From NCBI GenBank assembly GCA_001567485.1, contig JZRA01000130.1:1-35858 (forward strand): 35,858 nucleotides of DNA, read 5' to 3'. Within the stretch, counting starts at the first letter, position 1; each line of letters opens with the position of its first letter. This stretch comes from Chloroflexi bacterium OLB13. GTDB taxonomy: Bacteria; Chloroflexota; Anaerolineae; Aggregatilineales; Phototrophicaceae. The position numbers and the translations under genes are program-made. Under the pieces are notes generated by a model. That model saw only the letters and a program-made list of their open reading frames with translations, had not been told where the DNA came from and did not search any database. Shown piece after piece: positions 1-7,471 of this stretch.

Positions 1-84
1 GGCAGTTGGCAGTTGGCAGTTGACAGTTGGCAGTTGGCGGTTGGCAGTTACCAGTTGGCAGTTGACAGTTGGCAGTTAACAGTC
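1..84. repeat. Tandem heptanucleotide repeat, 12 units of GRCAGTT
   Basis: Twelve consecutive 7-base units with consensus GGCAGTT (variants GACAGTT, GGCGGTT, ACCAGTT, AACAGTC) run without a gap from the window edge to base 84, so the array may continue upstream. It resembles the short tandemly repeated repetitive (STRR) heptamers known from cyanobacterial intergenic DNA. It can be read through as peptide because 7 is not a multiple of 3, but that reading is low-complexity and not a gene. Related CAGTT/TGAC words occur between genes at 16008-16087 and 26889-26986. Confidence 0.9.
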
Positions 85-148
85 AGGACGCAGCATTTTC
101 GCACATCCGTAACGCCGCACTGGAGACTGGCGACAGAGGACAGGGCGC

Positions 149-502
149 TTAAAACGTCAGAACCTTGTCGGCCTCGACGACCCACTGCGCCAGCTGCGCC
201 ATCGTGCTGATTTCGACGCCGTCGATGAGCGCAAGCTGGCGCAGACCGCGTGCATCGACGCACGTCCCGCACGCCTTGACCATCACGCCTTTGCTGCACA
301 AGCCCTTCAGCATCCGCTCGATGTTATAGAACCCGTCCGGGGTCTTCTGTCCGGTCAGAGCGCACGTCACGGCGTCGGCCATGAGAAAGATGCGCACCGA
401 TGCGGACTCGTGTTCATTCGTCAACGTCAACGCAAGCCGCAGCGCGTTATACGCCTTTTCGGATCCATACGGCGCATCGTTGATGATGAGAAGGATGTTC
501 AT
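149..502 (-). CDS. DsrE/DsrF-like family protein (YchN-type)
   Basis: A 117-residue protein matching the length and pattern of the DsrE/F sulfur-relay-like family: an opening beta strand (MNILLIINDAPYGSEKAYNA), a middle strand with RIFLMADAV, and a conserved cysteine motif. Cysteines are at 47, 69, 78 and 81; C78-G-T-C81 precedes VDARG, the usual position of the family's active cysteine. Members are small cytoplasmic homo-oligomers; some transfer sulfur, many have no known role. The ATG has an AGGGAG ribosome site upstream. It lies 206 bases downstream of the LuxR-type gene on the same strand, so co-transcription is possible but not shown. A sulfur-transfer function is inference. Confidence 0.85.
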   Translation of the reverse strand: MNILLIINDAPYGSEKAYNALRLALTLTNEHESASVRIFLMADAVTCALTGQKTPDGFYNIERMLKGLCSKGVMVKACGTCVDARGLRQLALIDGVEISTMAQLAQWVVEADKVLTF

Positions 503-708
503 TACGGTGGCTCCCTATGTGCTCGACGTGTCAGTGTGTCGGTTGAATGTAACACGCAGACGGCGCACAGACACCCGCAGCGAGTCTTGTACGACAGTAC
601 GACGTCCCGGCCTGCACACACACTGATCGATCATCTCCCTTAATGAGATAGGAGATGTTGTCAGCACTCATTGACTGTGATGGACGACCACGGTTTTCCG
701 ACGTTGTA

Positions 709-1818
709 CTAGGATATTTCCTCTGGCCGGTGCTGCTGCCGGAAGATTCGTGCAGCCAACTCGCCACGACTGTTGACATCGACCTTCGCAAAGAGTGCCT
801 TCAAATGATCCTGTACCGTCAGCGGTGAGATATGCAGCCGTTGGGCGATCTTAATGGTTGACCATCCGCGAACCACACACAGAGTAATCTCACTCTCGCG
901 CCGGGACAGCCCGTAAGCCTGCATCATGATCGGGGCCAGCTCGGCCGGTTGAGCCGGCGCGAGCATCACCGCGATGTTAGGGCGTGTATCCGGTCCGTAC
1001 AGGCGGGATGCCGATAGAGTCAGCCAATGTCCGCTTCCGATCCTGAGCCTCGCCGCGGGAACCACATCGGCGGATTGCCCGCGTTCGAGCCGGATCAGGT
1101 GGCCCACGACACTGCGCACGGCAAGCGGAAGCGCTCCGCGATCACTGTGTTCGGTGTCGTGGAGTTCGGACAACCAGTATTCGACGGCAGCTGTTTGCGC
1201 GGTGATGGTCAAGTCTTCAGTTACGATGAGCACGCCATGATCGCGAGGGGCAACGCCCCTGATCACGCTGTCCAGTACGTATGCTTTTCGCAATCCATCG
1301 GCGATATAACCCGCAACGCTTTCCACAAACCCCGCTTCAGTTGGCGTGTATGCCAGTCCCTGTCGATGCAGGCATAGGGTTCCCCAGCACGCCGAATCGG
1401 TCGTAAACACCGCGCGCAGTTCATCCGTCATGCCGAGAGGCATCAACATGTCCCTGTAACGCGGGCTTTGTGCGGGTGCTGAGCCAGTCGCATCTCTCAA
1501 GGTTGCGACAGGTCGGTTGCTCCGCCACATCGCGTGGAAGGAGTTGACATCGGTTTGCAAGAACTCATTCTCGACGAACATCCCCATGACCCACGATGGT
1601 GGCGGTGTGGACATCACCGTACCGACGCCGAGGCCCGTGACAGGATCCGTTACTGTGAAGTAGGCATAGTCGAATGGGACGGCTTTCTGTAGGCGATTCA
1701 ACAGCTCGGCTCGCAGTAAACACGAGTCAAGGCTGGCGTTGCACAGCTGAATGATCTCTGACCGGAGCTTGTCGCCGCGCCGCGTTGATCGCATCTCACC
1801 CGCCCAATCCGATGTCAC
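709..1818 (-). CDS. LuxR-family transcriptional regulator with GAF/PAS-like sensory region
   Basis: A 369-residue regulator. Residues about 300-365 are a LuxR-type helix-turn-helix (GLSRRESEITLCVVRGWS, then KIAQRLHISPLTVQDHLKALF), preceded by about 280 residues that look like a GAF-like domain (20-180) and a PAS-like segment (185-290). There is no response-regulator receiver domain, so it probably senses a ligand directly. The first codon is GTG at 1818, three bases after the stop of the upstream gene; an ATG eight codons later (1794), preceded by GGGCGGG, is an alternative. The tight spacing to the 1822-2106 gene indicates one operon. The 18-bp palindrome upstream of that operon is a candidate binding site for this protein. 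The ligand cannot be told from sequence. Confidence 0.85.
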   Translation of the reverse strand: MTSDWAGEMRSTRRGDKLRSEIIQLCNASLDSCLLRAELLNRLQKAVPFDYAYFTVTDPVTGLGVGTVMSTPPPSWVMGMFVENEFLQTDVNSFHAMWRSNRPVATLRDATGSAPAQSPRYRDMLMPLGMTDELRAVFTTDSACWGTLCLHRQGLAYTPTEAGFVESVAGYIADGLRKAYVLDSVIRGVAPRDHGVLIVTEDLTITAQTAAVEYWLSELHDTEHSDRGALPLAVRSVVGHLIRLERGQSADVVPAARLRIGSGHWLTLSASRLYGPDTRPNIAVMLAPAQPAELAPIMMQAYGLSRRESEITLCVVRGWSTIKIAQRLHISPLTVQDHLKALFAKVDVNSRGELAARIFRQQHRPEEIS

Positions 1819-1821
1819 CGA

Positions 1822-2106
1822 CTAGTAGACTTTCGTCTCATACACCTCGGAGATCCGCCATTGAAGACCGTCGATGAGCGTACCACCGACCCGCGCCCAA
1901 ATCTGCTGCATGGCCGCCAGCAAGGCTTCTGCTTGGTGAAGGGTATCGAATTCCAGATCAATGATAGCGTAGTTCGGATTGTCCACCGGTCGAAGAATGC
2001 GATACGTTCGGACGCCTGACTTCTGCCGCCCTACCGGATCACTGTCGAACGCAGCTTTCCACCCACTAAAATCAGCCACTCGATGCTCAATATGGAGATT
2101 GATCAT
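1822..2106 (-). CDS. Small dimeric alpha-beta-barrel protein (ABM-like)
   Basis: A 94-residue protein with the ferredoxin-like pattern of the dimeric alpha-beta-barrel superfamily: starts MINLHIEHRVADFSGWKAAF, then the paired-strand region RTYRILRPVDNPNYAIIDLEF, then a helix around ALLAAMQQIW. Family members include antibiotic-biosynthesis-type monooxygenases, small heme- or quinol-related enzymes and many uncharacterised proteins, so the reaction cannot be assigned. The ATG at 2106 has AGGGGG eight bases upstream. Its stop is three bases from the GTG of the LuxR-type regulator, which suggests that the regulator controls or responds to this protein's substrate. Confidence 0.7.
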   Translation of the reverse strand: MINLHIEHRVADFSGWKAAFDSDPVGRQKSGVRTYRILRPVDNPNYAIIDLEFDTLHQAEALLAAMQQIWARVGGTLIDGLQWRISEVYETKVY

Positions 2107-2162
2107 AGCGTCGCCCCCTGTGTCGGTTTCGCTATTGTGTCTGGGGTCGGCGCCGGCGTGCG

Positions 2163-2180
2163 ATCCCAGAATTCTGGGAT
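2163..2180. promoter_or_regulatory. Perfect 18-bp palindrome, candidate operator
   Basis: ATCCCAGAATTCTGGGAT is identical to its reverse complement. It ends 57 bases upstream of the start of the 1822-2106 gene, the first gene of the operon that encodes a LuxR-type regulator. LuxR-type proteins commonly bind 18-20 bp palindromes, so an autoregulatory site is plausible. On the plus strand it is followed by TTTGTTT and could fold as a hairpin, but no plus-strand gene ends here. Confidence 0.5.
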
Positions 2181-2309
2181 TTGTTTAGCCCTCATGGAAC
2201 TGTGTAGCGCCGATCTACCGAACTGGATCCTGTAAGTAGGACTCGGTATATGTTGTCAGCGCAGCGCATGAGGGACGCGCTGAGTATTGACGGGATCGGG
2301 TTCAAGTCG

Positions 2310-3443
2310 CTAGCTTTCACAGGGTTCGGCAGCGAGCGACTTTAGCTCTGATCTCAGCCGATCCGTTACTTTGACGGTAAAGTCGTAGTGGCGGTCGCCG
2401 ATATTCATCACTGCGCCAACGCTGATCGTCTCAAGGTACCACGTCAGCTGCCACTGCGGTTTTGTACCCGGTCTCGCGCTTAGAATCTCGGTGCGAGATT
2501 CGACTAGCCGCTGCATTTCCTCACGCTGAAAGCGATCCAAGATTTCAAGACGGAGGATATCCCCAATAATCGGCAGATCGATCAGCGATCTCAGCCTGAC
2601 CCCTTGTATGTGATCGGTGATGATTCTTACGGTCGATTCGCGCGAGAAATTGAACTCGCGCGAGATATCCGCCGTCCCAAAGCAGTTGTCGACCTCAACG
2701 ATCTCGGTATCCAAGACTTCTGAGATGTGATCCTCGACCTCGTCGAAAACGAACTCAATGCTAAAGTCACCATCCTGTGCGATCTTATGCACGGTGACCG
2801 GTTGTGTTTCAAACCATACGAAGATGCTGAGATTCGGCGTCTCCGAAAAGAACTGAATCTTAAACAGCGTCGCATCCGCCGGAACATCGTAGACCAACAC
2901 GGTCGCCTGTGCCTTGTGAGCAGGCACTTTGAAATCGGGATAGAACGGCAGATTGCGGTCAGGGAACGAGATATCAAGGTTGTTCGCTGAACGGAAAGCA
3001 TTCATCAGATCAACACTTGGCAGCACGACGTCCGTATTCACGCTTTGGCCGATAGTGAGCTTAATGTCCACGTCATGAATGGTGATCTCAGTATCGCCAT
3101 AGTTATAGATATTCCCGTAGAACACAAGAAACTGCCGCTGATCGGCGGCGGCGATCTCGCCAATTGCCTTCAAAACATCTGCACCGGTGATTTGGAAAAC
3201 GATTTGCCCCGAAACTGCTGAGACATCAGAGGGTTCAAACACCGTCGGCATCGCGCCCAGAACATCCGGTATCGCTGTCGGGATCGGAGTAGATGTCGGG
3301 ATCGGAGTAGGTGTCGGCGTGGTGGTGGGAATCTGTTCAGTTTCGACCGGGATGAGCGCCACCGATGTCTGCCTTGAGCCGCAGGCCACCAACAGATTCA
3401 CGGAGAGCACAACGACCAAAATGAAAGCGCGCTTGCTGCTCAT
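2310..3443 (-). CDS. Secreted lipoprotein of unknown function with a Thr/Pro linker
   Basis: A 377-residue protein I do not recognise. It opens with a lipoprotein signal: K4R5, a hydrophobic core and a lipobox LVAC with Cys21. Next comes a low-complexity linker (residues about 40-60) of repeated TPTP/TPIP units, typical of surface lipoproteins in Chloroflexota. Residues about 75-215 look like a beta-rich domain; residues about 225-377 include a long alpha/beta region with many acidic residues (FDEVEDHISEVLD) and a helix QREEMQRLVESRTEIL. Two further cysteines (in DNCFGTA and near the end, AEPCES) may form a disulfide. The second half is faintly like DUF4230-type proteins, but this is weak. 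It should be anchored on the outer face of the membrane. Confidence 0.75.
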   Translation of the reverse strand: MSSKRAFILVVVLSVNLLVACGSRQTSVALIPVETEQIPTTTPTPTPIPTSTPIPTAIPDVLGAMPTVFEPSDVSAVSGQIVFQITGADVLKAIGEIAAADQRQFLVFYGNIYNYGDTEITIHDVDIKLTIGQSVNTDVVLPSVDLMNAFRSANNLDISFPDRNLPFYPDFKVPAHKAQATVLVYDVPADATLFKIQFFSETPNLSIFVWFETQPVTVHKIAQDGDFSIEFVFDEVEDHISEVLDTEIVEVDNCFGTADISREFNFSRESTVRIITDHIQGVRLRSLIDLPIIGDILRLEILDRFQREEMQRLVESRTEILSARPGTKPQWQLTWYLETISVGAVMNIGDRHYDFTVKVTDRLRSELKSLAAEPCES

Positions 3444-4054
3444 ATCCGGGTAGGTTTCTCACATTGATTTGGTGTCCTACGTATTATGGTAATCCATCAG
3501 ATCGCCGTCAACCCATCCCGTATCCTCCCCGCCGATCCCCGTGCTGAAACGCGCGTTCGGCGGCGCTGGCGCACGGGCAATCATCGCCGCGCCTCGCCCC
3601 CCGACCCACAACTTACCGGCTCGTCAGCGGTATGTTGATCCCACACTACGTCGTCGCACTCTGCGTTGATAACGGGTATCACGTTCAGTTGGGAGGAAGT
3701 CACGGCCAATCCGCCGCTTGATCCCGACGGTTTCCAGATGTCCGCTGCCGTGATGCGCCCCTAGCACCGCGCAGTATGCCGCTGGCTGCGAGGCGGTTTG
3801 CTATGGGCTGATCGCAGTTCATCACAGCCGATCCACAGGTCATGCCTAGCGAACTCATGCACGATCAGAATCACCGAATACCAACGAGTTCCTATAACGG
3901 CGTGCATAGGAAATGTCAGACACAGGATATTTCGTGAGTCCTTGTTGTGGGACGCTATACCAGCCCTGATCTCCTGCGTGCAATCCCCGTGTGACTTACA
4001 GTCCGTCGCAATTCTCTCACCGGGTAGTTCAACTGCAAGACACCTTAATGCTTC
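3444..4054. other. Gene-free stretch between divergent genes
   Basis: About 600 bases upstream of both the lipoprotein gene (minus strand) and the SH3b-protein gene (plus strand). No reading frame with convincing composition is seen. A short frame near 3690-3765 reads TFSWEEVTANPPLDPDGFQ before a stop, has no start or ribosome site, and might be a decayed gene fragment. No RNA gene or strong hairpin was noticed. Confidence 0.5.
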
Positions 4055-4083
4055 TTACCAGTTAGGCGAGCTATAGTTACAAT
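4055..4083 (+). promoter_or_regulatory. Sigma-70-type promoter for the SH3b protein
   Basis: TTACCA (4055-4060) and TACAAT (4078-4083) are separated by 17 bases, a good match to housekeeping-sigma spacing. The -10 box ends one base before an upstream in-frame ATG at 4084, which therefore cannot be the start; this supports the ATG at 4114. Confidence 0.5.
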
Positions 4084-4113
4084 GTGCATCATACATATAG
4101 CAAAGGAAATTCA

Positions 4114-5058
4114 ATGCACTTCCCCTATCACCTGTCTCGGTATCTGGCCACTGTGGTTGTAGGAGCAGTCCTTCTATTGCAACCAACTGTGAACACTTTC
4201 GCCCAAACCGACCCGTGGGTTCCTGACGAGGAGGACTCGCTTGAATACAACTGCGTAAGTGTGAACTCACTGGTCGAAGCATTAGATGGCGATCTAGACG
4301 ATATGCGGACGGTCGCTAGCCTCCAATTAATTCGCTCTGGAACAGATGTGATTACCGTGGGCGAATTTTTATCATACGCGGTTCAGATTGCACATCAGAA
4401 TTCTGATGAGGTCAAACCTGATGAGTTCCTAGCGACAGCAATCGCAACATGCGAAGGTTTTGAGCTTGTTGCGGAAACTGAGCCAAGCACATCAACATCA
4501 CTTTTCAACATCATCACACCCAACTCTGTCAACCTTCGTGACTGTGCTTCAACGACCTGTGCCGTTGTACGCCAATCGCGCGCGGGCGAACTCTTTGCGG
4601 TAGAAGCGGTCGAAACGGCCTCTGACGGTGACTGGTATCAAGTTCGAGTCGATGACGGAAGTGCATTTGTCGCGGCGCGCGTTGTGTCACGCGGCCCCGA
4701 TTCGGTTATCAGCACCGACGAGCCTTATCTTGATACCCGGACTGGTTGCGCAGTCGTATTCGATGTGCGCAGGGGGAGTGCCGACCTACAGTTCATACTC
4801 GCGGGGGATTCGAGCCGCGATGTAAAGGTTGACATAACCCGTCCCAATGAAACCGTGCCCCTTCGCGTACAAGGTCAATTGGACAAGACGTTCATCGACA
4901 CCGGTGAACCATACGTGCAGCAGTATTATGGTTTCTCGATTGGCTGGCCGCTTGGCGTCTACCAGATCGACATCGAGTACAATGACGCGAGCAGTCGTCT
5001 AAGCTGGGATATGACGGAACGCGCCAGCTACAACATCTACGTACAGTGCACTGAGTGA
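4114..5058 (+). CDS. Secreted protein with a bacterial SH3 (SH3b) domain
   Basis: A 314-residue exported protein. Start chosen at 4114, where AAGGAAA lies at ribosome-site distance and a signal peptide begins (MHFPYHLSRYLATVVVGAVL, cleavage likely near TFAQ|TD). Residues about 135-193 form an SH3b-type domain: NSVNLRDCASTTCAVVRQSR, then GDWYQVRVDDG and FVAARVVS. SH3b domains usually bind peptides or cell-wall glycans outside the cell. The flanking parts (a helical stretch at 45-115 and a beta-rich C-terminal third with paired cysteines) are not recognised. Codon use is less GC-rich than in genes after 5460, judged by eye. A 12-bp hairpin follows the stop. Confidence 0.75.
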   Translation: MHFPYHLSRYLATVVVGAVLLLQPTVNTFAQTDPWVPDEEDSLEYNCVSVNSLVEALDGDLDDMRTVASLQLIRSGTDVITVGEFLSYAVQIAHQNSDEVKPDEFLATAIATCEGFELVAETEPSTSTSLFNIITPNSVNLRDCASTTCAVVRQSRAGELFAVEAVETASDGDWYQVRVDDGSAFVAARVVSRGPDSVISTDEPYLDTRTGCAVVFDVRRGSADLQFILAGDSSRDVKVDITRPNETVPLRVQGQLDKTFIDTGEPYVQQYYGFSIGWPLGVYQIDIEYNDASSRLSWDMTERASYNIYVQCTE

Positions 5059-5100
5059 GGTTGTACGGGTGACGTTCACTTTAGTGTAACGCGGGCTCCA

Positions 5101-5132
5101 AGAGAGGGACATAGTCGGAGATGTCCCTCTCT
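5101..5132 (+). terminator. Strong hairpin after the SH3b gene
   Basis: A perfect 12-bp stem, AGAGAGGGACAT (5101-5112) with ATGTCCCTCTCT (5121-5132), and an 8-base loop, 42 bases after the stop at 5058. There is no T-run after it, so it may act as a mRNA-stabilising hairpin or a weak or factor-dependent terminator. Confidence 0.6.
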
Positions 5133-5462
5133 GCGTCAAGTCCAGATCATCCAGCTAATCAGTTTCAGTATTAACCTCTATCTTTTTGACAGCAGCACGA
5201 TTCGACGATCCGATAGCCCATATTGCGTGATTGACCAACAACCAAGTACGGCGGTGTATTAGCTAAACGCGCCGTCATGATCGACTCGTATGACAGGACG
5301 ATCCTGCTTACGGGTTAGCATCGCATAGAGGTTGTCGGTTACACCCGCGAATGAGATTGCTTCACCATCCCCCTATCAGACGTCACGCGAACCTGCATAC
5401 ACCGTACGGTCGTCCCAGCATACAATACGGATGTTGAATCACGCACAGTCCGCAGTGATTGC
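5133..5462. other. Gene-free stretch before the histidine kinase
   Basis: About 330 bases without a credible reading frame. A possible -10 hexamer TACAAT is at 5421-5426, about 37 bases before the kinase start, with no clear -35 partner. Nothing else was noticed. Confidence 0.5.
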
Positions 5463-7256
5463 ATGTCAGACCTATACGCCATCGTCTATACCTTCACCCT
5501 TGCCGGGGTGTTTTTCAGCACCGGACTCGCGTACTTCGGCTGGCGTCATCGCCATGACGCACCGATGATGGGGACGTATGCGCTGCTGTCGGCAGGCACC
5601 GCGCTCGCCAGCCTGATGTACTGCGTCGTCTGGTCGACACCTTCGACCGAGCTGGCGTTCATCGCCACACGGGTTCGCTTCACGAGCCATGCGTTCATCG
5701 CCGTGCTGTTTCCGGTGATCGTGCTGCAAATCGATGGCGTGTCGATCCGCAAACATCGCTGGTGGTTCGGAATGCTCGCGGTCGTACCGGTCATCGCGAT
5801 GACCGCCTTATGGACAAATGACCGCCACGAGTTGTTCTTCCGGGCTTGGGAACGCCTTCCCATTGGCGCATACATGACCGAGATCATCGAACACGGCCCG
5901 GCTTGGCATCTCCACGCCGGCTACAGCTACGCGATGATCCTGCTCGTGCTCGTGTTTTCGGTGCGTGGGCTGCTGCGCAGCGACGAGACGCGCACCATCG
6001 AACACACGCTCATGCTCGTCACGACGCTGACGCTCATCGTCTTCAATATCCCCGGCAGTATCTCGTACAGCGACTATCGCATACCGATGCTGGTACCGGT
6101 TAGCTTCGTCGTCGCCGATGCGTTTGTCGGTTACGCGCTCTATCGCCACGTCGTCTCGAGTCTCGTGCCGATGGCGCTCGACGCGGCGTTCAACAGCATG
6201 GAAGACCCGCTGCTGGTGATTAATCGGGACGAACGGATCACCGCGGCGAATCCGGCGGCGCATCGGCTCGCCGGCGTGGAGCGGGACACGCTGATTGGCG
6301 TCAAGCTGCGCGATGTGCCGGGGAATGTCTTCGCTCAGCTTGCGCAGCATAACGAGCCGACGTTCGAGATCGAAATCCCACGGGCCGGCTATCCGATCAC
6401 ATTCGACGTGCGCATCTCTCCTATCACGGTTTCAGGCCGATCACAGGGCACGCTCATGGTTCTGCGCGACATCACGCAGCGGGCTGTCGCCAGCCAGCGC
6501 AGTATGGAGCTGCGATTGGAGCAGGAGAAGGTGCGCATGCTGGAACGCTTCATCGGCGACACCAGCCACGATCTGCGCACCCCGCTGACGATCATGGACA
6601 CCGCGCTCTACATCGCAGAACGCACGACCGATCCAGCCAAGCGCAGCGAGAAGTTCGCCGAGGTCAGCGTACAGATTCATCGAGTCAACCGGATCATCGA
6701 GTCGCTGCAGTTGATGACCCGGCTCGACGCCATGCAGACGATCCGCATGTCTAGTATCTCGCTGCAGAGCGCCGTCGAACCCCTGCCCGACGAACTCGCC
6801 GGGCTGATTCAGGCGCGCGGCCACACGTTGATCGTGGACTGCGATCACGCGTATATCAAGGCCGACCTCGAGCTGGTGCGCAGCGCGGTGCATCAACTGA
6901 TCGAGAATGCGGCGCAGTACACGCCGAACGGCGGTACGATCCGGGTGCTTGCAAGTGTCGTCGGCGAGTCAGCGGTGATCGCCGTCTCCGACAACGGGGC
7001 GGGCATCCCCCCAGACGAGCTGCCGCACGTTTTTGACCGGTTCTCGAAGGCGTCACCCGCGCGCTCGTCGATCGGTGCGGGCCTCGGCCTCGCCATCGTC
7101 CGCAAAATCGCTGAACTTCATCACGGGTTGGTCGACGTATCGAGCGAGCAAGGGAAAGGCAGCACGTTTCTGCTGCTGCTCCCTGCGCGGCCCAGCCCGA
7201 TAACTCCGATCGCAGACGACTTGCAGCATGCGCCGAAGCTCAGGCCGGACGTCTAA
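5463..7256 (+). CDS. Membrane sensor histidine kinase (7TM-PAS-HisKA-HATPase)
   Basis: A 597-residue kinase. Residues 1-230 contain about seven hydrophobic helices, matching the histidine-kinase N-terminal 7TM sensor type. Residues about 240-345 are a PAS domain (DPLLVINRDERITAANPAAH). HisKA is at about 355-425, with the phosphorylated His369 in DTSHDLRTPLT. The ATPase domain is at about 435-575, with N482 in QLIENAAQ, the G1 box DNGAGIP (510-516) and G2 GAGLGLAIV. It should autophosphorylate on His369 and pass the phosphate to an unlinked response regulator; none is in the window. It is convergent with, and a paralogue of, the kinase at 7472-9676. Confidence 0.93.
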   Translation: MSDLYAIVYTFTLAGVFFSTGLAYFGWRHRHDAPMMGTYALLSAGTALASLMYCVVWSTPSTELAFIATRVRFTSHAFIAVLFPVIVLQIDGVSIRKHRWWFGMLAVVPVIAMTALWTNDRHELFFRAWERLPIGAYMTEIIEHGPAWHLHAGYSYAMILLVLVFSVRGLLRSDETRTIEHTLMLVTTLTLIVFNIPGSISYSDYRIPMLVPVSFVVADAFVGYALYRHVVSSLVPMALDAAFNSMEDPLLVINRDERITAANPAAHRLAGVERDTLIGVKLRDVPGNVFAQLAQHNEPTFEIEIPRAGYPITFDVRISPITVSGRSQGTLMVLRDITQRAVASQRSMELRLEQEKVRMLERFIGDTSHDLRTPLTIMDTALYIAERTTDPAKRSEKFAEVSVQIHRVNRIIESLQLMTRLDAMQTIRMSSISLQSAVEPLPDELAGLIQARGHTLIVDCDHAYIKADLELVRSAVHQLIENAAQYTPNGGTIRVLASVVGESAVIAVSDNGAGIPPDELPHVFDRFSKASPARSSIGAGLGLAIVRKIAELHHGLVDVSSEQGKGSTFLLLLPARPSPITPIADDLQHAPKLRPDV

Positions 7257-7471
7257 GCGAGTAGTTGAAAGCGCCGAGTGCTGGGTGATGAGGTAATGCG
7301 ACGCGGTATCGCTCAATGAACCCTGCGTCATAGGACACGAAATCTCTCGACCTCCGAACAACGGCTTATGTAGATTACCGGAGGGCGCTGGATCAGACTG
7401 TCCGACTCGCGACACCCGCCGGGTGAGAGCGTTGGCGCTTTCTTATCGCTCGCCACCTTGAGCGTCTTACG
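7257..7471. other. Spacer between two convergent kinase genes
   Basis: A 215-base gap with no gene. Bases 7260-7300 read, on the minus strand, as a run of CATCACCCAGCACTC-type words resembling the repeat-word spacers elsewhere in this window. A short CACCC/GGGTG inverted repeat lies near 7414-7426. No clear rho-independent terminator is seen for either kinase. Confidence 0.4.

Noticed and set aside
1..84. CRISPR array
   Set aside because: The units are 7 bases with no spacers; it is a simple tandem repeat, and no cas gene is present.
3798..4076. Small plus-strand frame of 92 codons
   Set aside because: No ribosome site, uneven composition, and it runs over the promoter of the SH3b gene.
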